A DNA stretch of 64,000 nucleotides from JALZAQ01 sp038253885 (GCA_038253885.1 JBBSGP010000013.1:1-64000), one strand, 5' to 3'; positions 49,187-58,476 are shown, counted from the first letter of the stretch. Numbers and translations: made by a program. Notes: generated by a model not told the origin, from the sequence alone.

Positions 49187-51288
49187 TCGACGAAGGTGAT
49201 CTCGCGCTCGCGATGCGCTGTGCGTCCGCTGGTCCGGTCCGTCACCTCGAGCGTCAGCCGGTACCTGCCGGCCGGAAGGTCGCCGGGGTCCACCATCAGG
49301 TAATCCACCAACACCGGTCGCGCCGCCGCCTGCCGGGTGAACGACAGGATGACTTTCTCGGCGCTCGCCGACGCCTGAAACGGTCCCGACGTCCCGCCGA
49401 GCACGCGGGCGACGACGCTCGCGAGCCGGCTCCGGTCGGATCGCGTGAGCGTGAGCTGCACCAGGTACGTCACCGAGCCGTCTCGCGGGATCAGCTCGTA
49501 GCTTTCCCAGAGAACGCCGAACGGCTGCCGCCGCGCGAGGCGCCCCGCGCTCGGCGTGATCAGCATGTCCGTCCACCGCGCCGGGGTATCGATCCTGGGA
49601 GAGATATTGCGAGCGACCAGGAGATCGCTCAGACCGAAACCGCGATCGACGGGGAGCCGCAGCGTGTCGGCCACTCGAGCCGCGCGATCGCTGTTTGGCT
49701 GCAATGCCTCGACATGGAAGGCGAAGAATCCCGGCGGCATCCGGAAGCGCCACGCCCGATCCTGGACGACGTTCGACGCCGCTGTGTCGACGAGCTGGCG
49801 AGTGGAATCGCGAATCATCAGGTGCGCCTGGTCGTCGAGGACGATGTACCCCACGTCGATGGGCGCGCGCGACAGGTCGGCTCCGCGTGCCAGGGAGCGA
49901 AGAGGGAGATCGGCGTAGGTGGCGACATCCACCGAGTCGCCGGCGCGAAACCGGGCCACCTGAACCGGGACCGAGTCCAGCATCCGTGCGACGCGGACGT
50001 TTCCCCAAGAAACCGGGAAGCGCTGTCGCGTCTCGTCCGCGACGGCCGCGTCGGGGAGGGTCAGCCGCGCGGTCCCGTATGTCGGTGGCTGGTTGAAGAA
50101 GAAGTGCAGTCCGCCGCGTGCATAGTACCAGAGCAGACTGCCGAAAGCGGGATTCTCCCCGTTCTGGTCGGGGCTGAACGAAGCCACGCTATCGGGCGGC
50201 CCGAAGCGGATCCAGATCTGACCGCGATCGGAATCGGCGCCGTGAAGATCCAGGTCCTCGGACGTCCAGCGCAGCTCCGCGTACGCGACCCGCGCCAGGA
50301 ACTCCACGCGGAACTCGTTGACAGCCGTGAGCAGAAGCGGGTCGGCTGTCGTCCAGTACATCCTGTCGGTCTCCGATCGCTCGGCACCTCGCAGGCCCGC
50401 GTAGCGGGCCGAATCGGCGGGGCGGAGGATGCGCGCGAGGTTTGTGTAGCGGGCGCGCTGATCAGCCGGCAGCAGGAGGAGCGCGCTGTCGAATGCCAGC
50501 GCCGCATCGCGGTCATCGCCCATCCAGTGACTCGCGACGCCGCGTGCCAGCCAGGCGGCCGAGATCCAGGGCATGCTGGCCAGCACGACATCGGCGCGCC
50601 GGCGCATCTCCGGCCAGAGCTGCTTCTCGGCCAGCGCCATGAGGGAGTGTGCCAACGGACGCTGATTGCTGGGGCTGGCGGCGGCCGCGGCGAGAAAGTG
50701 CTCGACGGCCTGCTGATACTCGATCTCTCCCGGCGGCGGAGATATCGGCAGCGAGAAGTTTGTCAGCAGCTGCGGGATGCTGCGCGGATCATGGAGATAT
50801 TGCTGGGGATCCACGCGTGCCATGTTGACCAGCATTCGGCGATGAGCAAGGGCCTCGTAGCGACGCCAGTGCACCATCCCGACCTCGTCCGCGGCTTCGG
50901 CGATGAGAGTGCTGTCTCCGGCCCGTCGCGCGGCGTCGAGCGCCGCGTCGAATCGCCTGGGCGCCTGCAGTCGGAGCTGCGGAAGCTCAGCCCAGAGGAA
51001 ATGCCGCCCAAGATCGACGCTGAAGCGCGCGCTGTCCGGGGCGTATCGGGCGGCGAGACGGAGTGACGTATCGGCGATGCGGAGCAACGAGATGTCGCGT
51101 TGTTCCATGGGACCGAAATGGCGCCGCCGGCTCCGCGCCATGCTCCACGCCAGCATGCCGCGGCGATTCCAGGCGGCCGCGTTGCTCGGTTCCCGTTGGA
51201 TGAGGCTGTCGAGTGCCGCCAGCGCCGCGGTCGAATCGCCGGCGACGGCCAGCGAGTCCGCGTGCGCCAGGGCGGAACGCTGCGCCAC
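49183..51288 (-). CDS. GWxTD-like domain protein with TPR-like N-terminus (probable frameshift at signal peptide)
   Basis: About 701 residues as read from GTG 51288. The N-terminal half is TPR-like. The GWxTD-type motif region reads GADSDRGQIWIRFGPPD, with Ala replacing the Trp. The C-terminal beta domain ends REREITFVE. As read it lacks a signal peptide. ATG 51353, 2 nt after the stop of the paralogue, encodes MQRLGLARLLTSSAV in another frame. With one added base near 51305-51315 it would continue LALPLAAVAQRSALA, a complete signal peptide. A single-base deletion (real or assembly error) is therefore likely. Function unknown; probably an exported structural protein. Confidence 0.78.
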   Translation of the reverse strand: MAQRSALAHADSLAVAGDSTAALAALDSLIQREPSNAAAWNRRGMLAWSMARSRRRHFGPMEQRDISLLRIADTSLRLAARYAPDSARFSVDLGRHFLWAELPQLRLQAPRRFDAALDAARRAGDSTLIAEAADEVGMVHWRRYEALAHRRMLVNMARVDPQQYLHDPRSIPQLLTNFSLPISPPPGEIEYQQAVEHFLAAAAASPSNQRPLAHSLMALAEKQLWPEMRRRADVVLASMPWISAAWLARGVASHWMGDDRDAALAFDSALLLLPADQRARYTNLARILRPADSARYAGLRGAERSETDRMYWTTADPLLLTAVNEFRVEFLARVAYAELRWTSEDLDLHGADSDRGQIWIRFGPPDSVASFSPDQNGENPAFGSLLWYYARGGLHFFFNQPPTYGTARLTLPDAAVADETRQRFPVSWGNVRVARMLDSVPVQVARFRAGDSVDVATYADLPLRSLARGADLSRAPIDVGYIVLDDQAHLMIRDSTRQLVDTAASNVVQDRAWRFRMPPGFFAFHVEALQPNSDRAARVADTLRLPVDRGFGLSDLLVARNISPRIDTPARWTDMLITPSAGRLARRQPFGVLWESYELIPRDGSVTYLVQLTLTRSDRSRLASVVARVLGGTSGPFQASASAEKVILSFTRQAAARPVLVDYLMVDPGDLPAGRYRLTLEVTDRTSGRTAHREREITFVE

Positions 51289-51354
51289 CGCCGCAAGCGG
51301 GAGAGCGAGACCGCGCTCGAGGTGAGCAGGCGCGCGAGGCCGAGCCGCTGCATG

Positions 51355-53556
51355 CTACTCGATCACTGTCAACGGCCGGCTGGTGCTCGCTGTCTGGCCA
51401 GTGGCGAGATCGGTGATCCGCAGGCTGAGCCGGTACTCGCCGGCAGGAGCATTCCCGAGCTCCAGCGTGAGATGATCCACCTGCACCGACCGCGCCGGCT
51501 TCTGCGCGGTGTACGAGAGCGCCACCTGCTCGTCACCCTTCGCGCTCGTGCCGATGGCGTCGGCCGCCCCGCCGATGATCCGGGCCACGAAGCTCGACGG
51601 CCGTGCCACCTTGATCACCGTCAGCACGATCTCGATCCGGTAGCTGTTCGCTCCCTGCCTCGGCTGGAGCTCGTAGCTCTCCCAGAGCAGCCCCAGCGAT
51701 TGGCGGCTGCGGAGGTTGCTGGCACTCGGCGTGACGAGGAAATCGGTCCAACGACGCGGACTGTCATCCTTTGGACTCACGCGCTCGGCGATCACGACAT
51801 CGCTGACACCGAACCCTCTCGCCGCGCCAAGCTCCAGCGCGCCCGTCGCTCTCGCCGACCGCTCGGCATCCGGCTGCCGCGCCTCGACGCGATAGTAGAT
51901 GTTTCCGGGAGTGAAGCGTCGCCGCCACGCTCGCCGGCTCGCATTCTCCGGATGAACAAAGCTCACCGTCTCGCGAGTGCTGTCCCTCGCCAACCGGCGA
52001 GCCCGAGCATCGAACGCCGTGAACGCCACGTCGACAGCCCCGGTCGTGATGTCCACGCCGCGGACCATCCGGCTGATCGGGACGTTTGCGTAGACCGCGA
52101 GGTCGATAGAGTCGGCAGCTCCGCGAAAGCGCGCCAGCTGCACGTCGATGCTGTCCATCTCACTGTCGATGCGAAGATTGGTCCAGCCGACGGGCGCCCG
52201 GGCACGTACCTCGGCCGCCAACTGGCGGTAATCGCCCTGGTAGGTGGCGACGCCATAGCTCGGAGGCGCGCGGAAGAGAAAGTGGAAGTTCCCGATCGGG
52301 TAGTACCAGAGAATCGATCCGACTCCGGTCTCGTTCTTCTCTCCAGATGTCAGCGAAGTCACCTGCTCGTCGGCCGGTGCGAACGACGCGATCACCGGAG
52401 GCGGGCCGTACCGCACCCAGATCTGTCCGCGGTCGGTGTCCGCGCCATGCAGATCGAAGTCATCGGACGTCCAGCGCAGCTCGGCGTACGACACCCTCGC
52501 CAGAAACTCCAGCCGATGCTCGTTGCCCGGCGTCAGGGTCAGCGGATCCGAGACCGTCCAGTACACGCGAGCGGCCTCATCGCGCTGTGTTGGCGGCAGC
52601 GCGACGAAGGCGGCGGAATCTTCCGCACGGAGGATGCGCGACAGGTTGGTGTAGCGGAGTCTCTCCGCCGGGCCGACGAGGGCGAGAGCGGTATCGAATG
52701 CGAGCGTCGCGTCGCGGTCGTCGTTCAGCTCGTGGCTCGCCAGACCTCGCGCCAGCCACGCGACACCGTCATGGGGCGCCGCTTCGAGTCGGCGCTCGGC
52801 GGCGTGTCGCAGCTCCTCCCACCGTCCCTCTTCGGCGAGGGCCATGAAGCCGTGGCGGATCGCTCGCTCGTAACTCGGATTGGCCTGGGATGCCCGGATG
52901 AACAGCTCGCTCGCTTTCAGGTAGTCGAGCTGCCCCGGCTTCTCGGGCGGCTCGCGCGTGAAGTTCTCGAGAAAGTTCTTGGCGCTGTGGCGTTGCTCGA
53001 GAAGGGCGTCCAGTGGAACCGTGGGCATGCCCTGGATCTGGCGCCGGTTGGCGACCGCCTCGTAGCGGCGCCAGGCGACCATGCCGAGCTCGTCCGCGGC
53101 CTCCGCGATGAGCGGCAGATCGTTCGCGCGGGTCGCCATCTCGAGAGCGTGCGCGAAACGACCCGGCGCTTGTGCGCGCAGAGTGATGAAGTCGGCAAAC
53201 AGAAAGTAGCGGCCCAGGTCGAGCGCGAATCGTCCACTGTCGGGAGCGATGCGCGCCGCGAGCCGAAGGGAGCTGTCGGCGATGCGGAGGAGCGAGATCT
53301 CGTCCGGGGGCATGAGCTTCGCGCGCCCCCCGGACCGCGCTCTCGCGAGAGCGATCGTGCCACGGAGATGCCAGGCCGCGGCGTCGCGCTGGTCGTTGCG
53401 GACCGCGCTGTCGAGCAGCACCAGGGCGCCGACGCTGTCTCCACGCGCCACTGACGCCACGCTCCGCGCCACCAGCGAAGCGGCTGGAATCTGGGCGCTT
53501 CCCGGACGGGCGAGAGCGGTGGTGGCCAGGACCAGCGGAACTGCGGCCCAACGCAT
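51355..53556 (-). CDS. GWxTD-like domain protein, paralogue
   Basis: About 733 residues from ATG 53556. The signal peptide (MRWAAVPLVLATTALARPGSAQ) is followed by TPR-like helices (SVASVARGDSVGALVLLDSA, DAAAWHLRGTIALARARS, ISLLRIADSSLRLAARIAPD) and the GWxTD-type block GADTDRGQIWVRYGPPP. The C-terminal region is beta-rich (PAGEYRLSLRITDLATGQTAST). It aligns along its length with the following gene, so the pair is a tandem duplication. Similar domains are common in Bacteroidota and Gemmatimonadota, function undetermined. A TTG two codons upstream is an alternative start. The ruvB stop lies 52 nt before it. Confidence 0.88.
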   Translation of the reverse strand: MRWAAVPLVLATTALARPGSAQIPAASLVARSVASVARGDSVGALVLLDSAVRNDQRDAAAWHLRGTIALARARSGGRAKLMPPDEISLLRIADSSLRLAARIAPDSGRFALDLGRYFLFADFITLRAQAPGRFAHALEMATRANDLPLIAEAADELGMVAWRRYEAVANRRQIQGMPTVPLDALLEQRHSAKNFLENFTREPPEKPGQLDYLKASELFIRASQANPSYERAIRHGFMALAEEGRWEELRHAAERRLEAAPHDGVAWLARGLASHELNDDRDATLAFDTALALVGPAERLRYTNLSRILRAEDSAAFVALPPTQRDEAARVYWTVSDPLTLTPGNEHRLEFLARVSYAELRWTSDDFDLHGADTDRGQIWVRYGPPPVIASFAPADEQVTSLTSGEKNETGVGSILWYYPIGNFHFLFRAPPSYGVATYQGDYRQLAAEVRARAPVGWTNLRIDSEMDSIDVQLARFRGAADSIDLAVYANVPISRMVRGVDITTGAVDVAFTAFDARARRLARDSTRETVSFVHPENASRRAWRRRFTPGNIYYRVEARQPDAERSARATGALELGAARGFGVSDVVIAERVSPKDDSPRRWTDFLVTPSASNLRSRQSLGLLWESYELQPRQGANSYRIEIVLTVIKVARPSSFVARIIGGAADAIGTSAKGDEQVALSYTAQKPARSVQVDHLTLELGNAPAGEYRLSLRITDLATGQTASTSRPLTVIE

Positions 53557-53608
53557 TGTCAACTCATGTCGTCCGACGCGGGCTCCGTCAAGCGTGCGCC
53601 CTGAGCCG

Positions 53609-54637
53609 TCAGAAGAGCGTCGGCTGCTGGCTGCTCATGTTTGGTGGCGTGTAGCCGTAATGGCGGTACGCCTCGAGCGTCGCCACGCGGCCGCGGCCGG
53701 TGCGCTGGAGAAAGCCGTTCTGCACGAGAAAGGGCTCATACACTTCCTCGATCGTCTCCTCATCCTCGCCGACGGCGGCCGCGATCGTCTTCACCCCCAC
53801 CGGCCCTCCATCGAACTTCTCGATGATGCACTTGATGATCCGCCCATCCATGTCGTCGAGGCCGAACTGGTCGACGTCGAGCATCTGAAGCGCTTCCTCG
53901 GCGACCGACTTGGTGATCACTCCCCTCGCCTTGACCTGGGCAAAGTCCCGGATGCGTCGAAGCAGGCGGTTCGCGACCCGGGGCGTACCCCGCGATCGGC
54001 GCGCGATCTCGGCAGCGCCATCCTCATCCGTCTGTACCGCCAGCACCTCGGCGGTGCGCCGCACGATCAGCTCGAGATCGCGGGCGGGATAGTAATTGAG
54101 CTGGAGCGGGATTCCGAAACGCGCTCGCATCGGCGGCGACAGCATGCCCAGTCGGGTGGTGGCGCCGATGAGCGTGAACCGCTCGATCTTGAGCATCATC
54201 GTCTGCGCCTTCGGGCCATCGGAGAGACGGATGTCGATCTTGTAGTCCTCCATCGCGGGATAGAGGAACTCCTCGATGATCGGACGCAACCGGTGGATCT
54301 CATCGATGAACAGGATGTCGCGCTCACGGAGGTTCGTAAGGGTGCTGACCAGGTCACCGGGCTTCTCCAACGCCGGACCAGAGGTGGTGCGGATGTTCAC
54401 CGACAGCTCGCGCGCGATGAGCTCGGCCAGCGTCGTCTTCCCCAAGCCCGGCGGACCGTGGATCAGCGTGTGATCGAGTGGCTCACCCCGCTGCATCGCC
54501 GCGTCGATGAAGACGCGGAGATTCTCCTTCACTTTCTGCTGGCCGATGAACTCAGCGAGGCGCTGCGGGCGGAGCGAGAGCTCCACGACCGACTCGTCGG
54601 GCAGCTCCTCGGGCGTCGTGATCTGGGCGCGCGACAT
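53609..54637 (-). CDS. ruvB: Holliday junction branch migration ATPase RuvB
   Basis: 342 residues. N-terminal SLRPQRLAEFIGQQKVKENL, Walker A GPPGLGKTTLAELIA, Walker B ILFIDEIHRL, ATTRLGMLSPPMRARFG, and the C-terminal winged helix ending in GRVATLEAYRHYG. It drives branch migration with RuvA. It opens the long minus-strand run and is separated from ruvA and ruvC (56481-57583) by lspA and an aminotransferase, so the three ruv genes are not in one operon here. Confidence 0.97.
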   Translation of the reverse strand: MSRAQITTPEELPDESVVELSLRPQRLAEFIGQQKVKENLRVFIDAAMQRGEPLDHTLIHGPPGLGKTTLAELIARELSVNIRTTSGPALEKPGDLVSTLTNLRERDILFIDEIHRLRPIIEEFLYPAMEDYKIDIRLSDGPKAQTMMLKIERFTLIGATTRLGMLSPPMRARFGIPLQLNYYPARDLELIVRRTAEVLAVQTDEDGAAEIARRSRGTPRVANRLLRRIRDFAQVKARGVITKSVAEEALQMLDVDQFGLDDMDGRIIKCIIEKFDGGPVGVKTIAAAVGEDEETIEEVYEPFLVQNGFLQRTGRGRVATLEAYRHYGYTPPNMSSQQPTLF

Positions 54638-54789
54638 GGCTACAGAGTATCGGGTGCTAGGGACTGGTGCCGAGGCGGACGGCCGCTGGCTTCGAAGATA
54701 TGCCGAAGAGACGCCGAATTGAAGGTCGCGGCCGCGACTCGGAACGTGGCGTCTCTTGCGCCGGGAGCGCGGCGGCGCGAGATGGAGAG

Positions 54790-55317
54790 ATGACCGACAG
54801 CGATGCCACTCCAGCGCCCGAAGGTTGGCGCGGCCCCCTCTTCGGCGTGGTCGCGCTGATGGTGGTTCTGCTCGACGTGACGACCAAGATCCTGGCCGAA
54901 CGGCATCTGCCGCTCCACGAGCCGCAACAGGTCATCGGGCAACTCTTCCAGCTCACGCTCGCCTACAATTACGGGGCGGCGTTCGGCATGCATCTCGGCT
55001 CGGCATCGCGCTGGGTGTTCGGTCTGGCCGCGCTGGTGGGTCTCGTTGTGATCGGCCGGCTCGCGCTCCAGACGCCACCGACCGATCGCCCGCGGCTCCT
55101 CGCCCTGGCGCTCATCTTCGGCGGCGCGGCGGGGAATCTGATCGACCGCATCCGCTCCCCGCAGGGGGTGGTGGACTTCATCGACGTCGGGATCGGAGCA
55201 CAGCACCGATTCTGGACGTTCAACATCGCGGATTCGGCGGTGACCGTCGGCGCGATACTGCTCCTGCTCGTGCTCTGGCTGGATGAGAGAGTCGCGCGCT
55301 CGGCTCCCGTGTCGTAG
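54790..55317 (+). CDS. lspA: lipoprotein signal peptidase
   Basis: 175 residues, four predicted helices. Conserved parts are DVTTKILAERHLP, AYNYGAAFGM and the two catalytic Asp regions: FGGAAGNLIDRI and VVDFIDVGIG, followed by FNIADSAVTVG. It cleaves prolipoproteins before the lipidated Cys, after Lgt. The ATG at 54790 is chosen because the homologous region begins after it; upstream in-frame residues to 54667 are unlike LspA. It is divergent from ruvB and convergent with the aminotransferase (6-nt gap between stops). Confidence 0.95.
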   Translation: MTDSDATPAPEGWRGPLFGVVALMVVLLDVTTKILAERHLPLHEPQQVIGQLFQLTLAYNYGAAFGMHLGSASRWVFGLAALVGLVVIGRLALQTPPTDRPRLLALALIFGGAAGNLIDRIRSPQGVVDFIDVGIGAQHRFWTFNIADSAVTVGAILLLLVLWLDERVARSAPVS

Positions 55318-55323
55318 CGCGTC

Positions 55324-56484
55324 TCACACCCTCGCGCGCAGCAGCGCGAGGCGTTCAGCGGCGCGCTCGAGCGTCTCGGCCTTCTTGCAGAAGGCGAAGC
55401 GGACCAGCGATCGCCCCAGCGCGGGGTCGTGGTAGAAGCTGGATCCCGGCACCGTGGCCACTCCGATCTCCCTGATCAACCATCGGGCGAACTCGTCATC
55501 GGGCAGGTCGCTCAGGCCACGGAATTCGGCGAGGATGTAATACGCCCCCTCTGGCACTGCGAATGTGAACCCCGCCTCGGTGAGGGCCGTGACGAGCAGA
55601 TCGCGCCGCGCGCGATAATCCATCGCGAGACGGTTGTAGTAGTCCGCGTCGAACGCCATCCCCACCGCGGCGGCGGCCTGCAGTGGCGCCGGCGCTCCGA
55701 CGGTGAGGAAGTCGTGCACCTTGCGGATGCCGACGCTCTGTCGCTCGGGCGCGATCGCATATCCGAGCCGCCAGCCGGTGCAACTGAATGTCTTGGACAG
55801 TCCCGAGATGGTGACGGTGCGCTCGCGCATTCCCGGCCACGTGGCGAGGGGATGATGGTCGCCGGCATAGCGGATGTGCTCGTAGATCTCATCGGTGAAG
55901 GCCCACACGTCGTGCTTCTGGCAGAGCGCGCCGATGAGCGAGATCTCGGCGCGGCTGAGCACACGACCCGTCGGATTGTGCGGGGTGTTGACGATGATTG
56001 CCTTGGTCTTGCTCGAGAACGCGCGGGTGAGACGGTCGGCGTCGATGGCCCAGTCGCCCGGCTCCATCGGCACGAACACCGGCTTCGCACCGGCGAGGAT
56101 CGCGTCCGGCCCATAGTTCTCGTAGAACGGCTCGAGGACGATCACCTCATCTCCGGGATCGATCAGGGCGAGGAACACCGCCGCCATCGCCTCGGTCGCG
56201 CCGCACGTGACCGTGATATCGCGCTCCGGATCCACCTCCATCCCGTACCAGCGGCGGTATTTCTCGGCGATCGCCAGGCGGAGCGCCGGCGAGCCCCAGG
56301 TGATCGCGTACTGATTGATGTCGCCCTGAATGGCGGCGCAGCCGGCATCCTTCATCGGCGCCGGCATCGGGAAGTCCGGGAAGCCCTGCGCGAGATTGAT
56401 CGCGTCGTACTGGTTCGCGATGCGCGTCATCTCGCGGATGACGGACTCGGTGAAGGTGGCCGTTCGCCGGGCGCCGATGGTCAT
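55324..56484 (-). CDS. class I/II PLP-dependent aminotransferase
   Basis: 386 residues. INLAQGFPDFPMP at the N-terminus, NQYAITWGSPALRLAIAEK, VTCGATEAMAAV, LEPFYENYGPD, VNTPHNPTGRVL and the PLP-lysine motif SGLSKTFSCTGWRLGY, with FYHDPALGRSLVRFAFCK (substrate Arg). It is closest in pattern to the kynurenine/methionine aminotransferases (CCBL/YbdL-like). The ATG overlaps the ruvA stop by 4 nt. The natural substrate is not determined. Confidence 0.93.
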   Translation of the reverse strand: MTIGARRTATFTESVIREMTRIANQYDAINLAQGFPDFPMPAPMKDAGCAAIQGDINQYAITWGSPALRLAIAEKYRRWYGMEVDPERDITVTCGATEAMAAVFLALIDPGDEVIVLEPFYENYGPDAILAGAKPVFVPMEPGDWAIDADRLTRAFSSKTKAIIVNTPHNPTGRVLSRAEISLIGALCQKHDVWAFTDEIYEHIRYAGDHHPLATWPGMRERTVTISGLSKTFSCTGWRLGYAIAPERQSVGIRKVHDFLTVGAPAPLQAAAAVGMAFDADYYNRLAMDYRARRDLLVTALTEAGFTFAVPEGAYYILAEFRGLSDLPDDEFARWLIREIGVATVPGSSFYHDPALGRSLVRFAFCKKAETLERAAERLALLRARV

Positions 56485-57089
56485 CGTCCTCCTCCCCCCA
56501 CCATGGAAAGAGCCGTGCGGATGAGGTCCGGTGCGTCGAGGCCCCGAGCGCCGGAATCGAGCGCGGCCCGCACCGCCTTCTCCGCGTCGGCACTGGAGTA
56601 GCCGAGTGAGACGAGCGCGCGGATGGCATCCTCCGATCGGGTGCCATCCGCTCGCGGGCCGATCGCGAACCCATCTGTCCCGACGTCCTCGAGCTTGTCA
56701 CCCAGATCGAGAAGCAACCGCTCGGCCTTCTTGCGTCCTACACGCGGCACGCCCTGCAGCGTTGCGATGTCCTTCTCGCGGATCGCCCGGACGACGCGGT
56801 CGGCACTCAATGTCGACAGCATGCCGAGAGCCAACGACGGCCCGACTCCGTTCGCGCCGAGAAGCTTCTGGAACACTTTCTTCTCGAACGCGCTGGCGAA
56901 CCCGAACAGCAGCCACTGGTCCTCGCGCACCACGAGATGCGTGTGGAGCGACACCTCTTCGCCGGCGCGCGGAAGCGTCTCGTACACTCCGAGCGGAATG
57001 GCGAGCTCGTAGCCCACCCCGCCCGCCGTCAGCAGCTCCACCCGGTCGATCTCCTTGGCGGTCAGAGTGCCCCGGAGATAGCCGATCAT
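56481..57089 (-). CDS. ruvA: Holliday junction DNA helicase subunit RuvA
   Basis: 202 residues. MIGYLRGTLTAKEIDRV at the start, VGYELAIPLGVYETLP, HTHLVVREDQWLLFGFA, the helix-hairpin-helix regions KLLGANGVGPSLALGMLSTL and LQGVPRVGRKKAERLLLDL, and a C-terminal UBA-like domain (DAIRALVSLGYSSADAEKAV) that contacts RuvB. ATG 57089 overlaps the ruvC stop (ATGA). The longer frame to 57494 is a shadow of ruvC. Confidence 0.97.
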   Translation of the reverse strand: MIGYLRGTLTAKEIDRVELLTAGGVGYELAIPLGVYETLPRAGEEVSLHTHLVVREDQWLLFGFASAFEKKVFQKLLGANGVGPSLALGMLSTLSADRVVRAIREKDIATLQGVPRVGRKKAERLLLDLGDKLEDVGTDGFAIGPRADGTRSEDAIRALVSLGYSSADAEKAVRAALDSGARGLDAPDLIRTALSMVGGGGR

Positions 57090-57583
57090 GGGACCGGGCG
57101 AAGCCGCGAGACGCCGCCACTCATGACGTGCGCCAGCGCGGCCGCGCAGCCGTCGGCTGCGTCGGAGGGCTCCGGCGCGCTTCGCAGGCGCAACAGCCGT
57201 GCGACCATGAACTGCACTTGCTCCTTCGAGGCGGCGCCTGTGCCCACCACCGCCTTCTTGATCTCGGCCGGCGGATATTCGTTGATCTCCACGCCCGCCT
57301 GCTCGGCGGCCAGGAGGATCACGCCGCGGGCGTGGCCGAGCACGACGGTCGTGCGCACGTTGCGCGAATAGAAGACGTCCTCCACGGACAGGGCATCGGG
57401 GCGATGGCGGGAGATCAGAGCGCTCACGTCCTCGTAGATCTCGCGCAGCCGCACCGGCAGTGGATCCCGAGCGTGGGTGCGGATGACGCCGCATTCGACG
57501 AGCGAGAGTGTCCCGAACGGCTCGCCGCAGACCACGCCGTAGCCCGTCGCGGCAGTGCCCGGGTCGATGCCGAGCACGATCAC
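57086..57583 (-). CDS. ruvC: crossover junction endodeoxyribonuclease RuvC
   Basis: 165 residues. VLGIDPGTAATGYGVV (first catalytic Asp), LSVEDVFYSRNVRTTVVLGHARG (catalytic Glu), YPPAEIKKAVVGTGAASKEQV, and SDAADGCAAALAH (C-terminal Asp pair). It resolves Holliday junctions delivered by RuvAB. A GTG start lies 4 nt after the yebC stop, so yebC, ruvC, ruvA and the aminotransferase form one transcription unit. Confidence 0.97.
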   Translation of the reverse strand: MIVLGIDPGTAATGYGVVCGEPFGTLSLVECGVIRTHARDPLPVRLREIYEDVSALISRHRPDALSVEDVFYSRNVRTTVVLGHARGVILLAAEQAGVEINEYPPAEIKKAVVGTGAASKEQVQFMVARLLRLRSAPEPSDAADGCAAALAHVMSGGVSRLRPVP

Positions 57584-57587
57584 CGGG

Positions 57588-58337
57588 TCACGCCTGCGCC
57601 AGCTCGGCGATATCGATGTCGAAGTTCGCCGACACCTTCTGCACGTCGTCCAGCTCCTCGATCTCCTCCAGCAGCTTGAGCAGTGACTCCGCCGCTCGAC
57701 CTTCGACGCGCACGGCCGTCTTCGGAATCATGGCGATCTCGGCTTCGCGCGCGATGATCTCGCTCTCACCCCGCTCCATCGCCGATCGCACGGCGTGGAG
57801 GGCCGTCGGGTCGGTGGTGACGACGTACTGATCACCCTCGCGCCGGAAATCTTCGGCGCCCGCTTCGAGCGCCGCTTCGAGCGCGGCATCCTCGTCATGC
57901 CGGGCCGCATCAATGTAGATCTGTCCTTTCCGCTCGAACATCCAGGCAACCGAGTTGGTGCTCCCGAAGCTGCCGCCAGCCCGCGAAAGCTTGTGGCGCA
58001 CCTCGGCCACGGTGCGGGTGGGGTTGTCGGTGAGCGTGTGGATCAGCAACGCCACACCGCCTGGTCCGTAGCCCTCGTAGGTGATCTCCTGATAGTCCAC
58101 TCCCTCGAGCTCGCCGGTGCCCTTCTTGACCGCCCGCTCGATGTTCTCCTTCGGCATCGAGTTGCTGCGGGCGGCGTCGATGGCGGTCCGGAGCCTGGGA
58201 TTGCCGTCGGGATCACCTCCGCCGGCGCGCGCTGCGACCGTGATCTCGCGGATCAACTTCGTGAAGAGCGCCCCGCGCTTGGCGTCGGTCGCGGCCTTGT
58301 AGTGCTTGATCTGCTTCCATTTACTGTGGCCAGCCAT
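57588..58337 (-). CDS. yebC: YebC/PmpR-family protein
   Basis: 249 residues. MAGHSKWKQIKHYKAATDAKR at the N-terminus is diagnostic, followed by FTKLIREITVAARAGGGDPDGN, ENIERAVKKGTGELEG and EITYEGYGPGGVALL. The family acts in transcription regulation and, in recent work on YebC2/YeeI-type members, in translation of difficult motifs. It precedes ruvC, as in many bacteria. It is divergent from the ABC-2 permease across a 139-nt spacer that holds a hairpin. Confidence 0.95.
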   Translation of the reverse strand: MAGHSKWKQIKHYKAATDAKRGALFTKLIREITVAARAGGGDPDGNPRLRTAIDAARSNSMPKENIERAVKKGTGELEGVDYQEITYEGYGPGGVALLIHTLTDNPTRTVAEVRHKLSRAGGSFGSTNSVAWMFERKGQIYIDAARHDEDAALEAALEAGAEDFRREGDQYVVTTDPTALHAVRSAMERGESEIIAREAEIAMIPKTAVRVEGRAAESLLKLLEEIEELDDVQKVSANFDIDIAELAQA

Positions 58338-58402
58338 GCGTTGTCCCTGACGCCCGTCACCGTGGGAAGCGCGACGCCAGACCGCCGCGCGCTGTTCGGG
58401 GC

Positions 58403-58433
58403 AATATAGCCGCTGGCCGAGTAGAGGCCAGCG
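58403..58433. promoter_or_regulatory. TATATT -10 candidate and 8-bp hairpin upstream of yebC
   Basis: On the minus strand TATATT (58408-58403) is a strong -10 candidate for yebC-ruvCA. Just upstream lies a perfect hairpin CGCTGGCC-7 nt-GGCCAGCG (58411-58433), which covers the expected -35 position. It may be an operator. The matching -35 hexamer is weak. Confidence 0.4.
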
Positions 58434-58476
58434 AGGATGCGCTGACTTTCGTGTGCGGCGCCGCTATTGTCCACCC

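Noticed and set aside
51100..53454. 784-residue plus-strand open frame
   Set aside because: Antisense to the second GWxTD-like protein and composed of low-complexity Arg-rich sequence.
54638..54789. Coding extension of lspA upstream of 54790
   Set aside because: In-frame residues are unlike LspA and lie in the divergent promoter region shared with ruvB.
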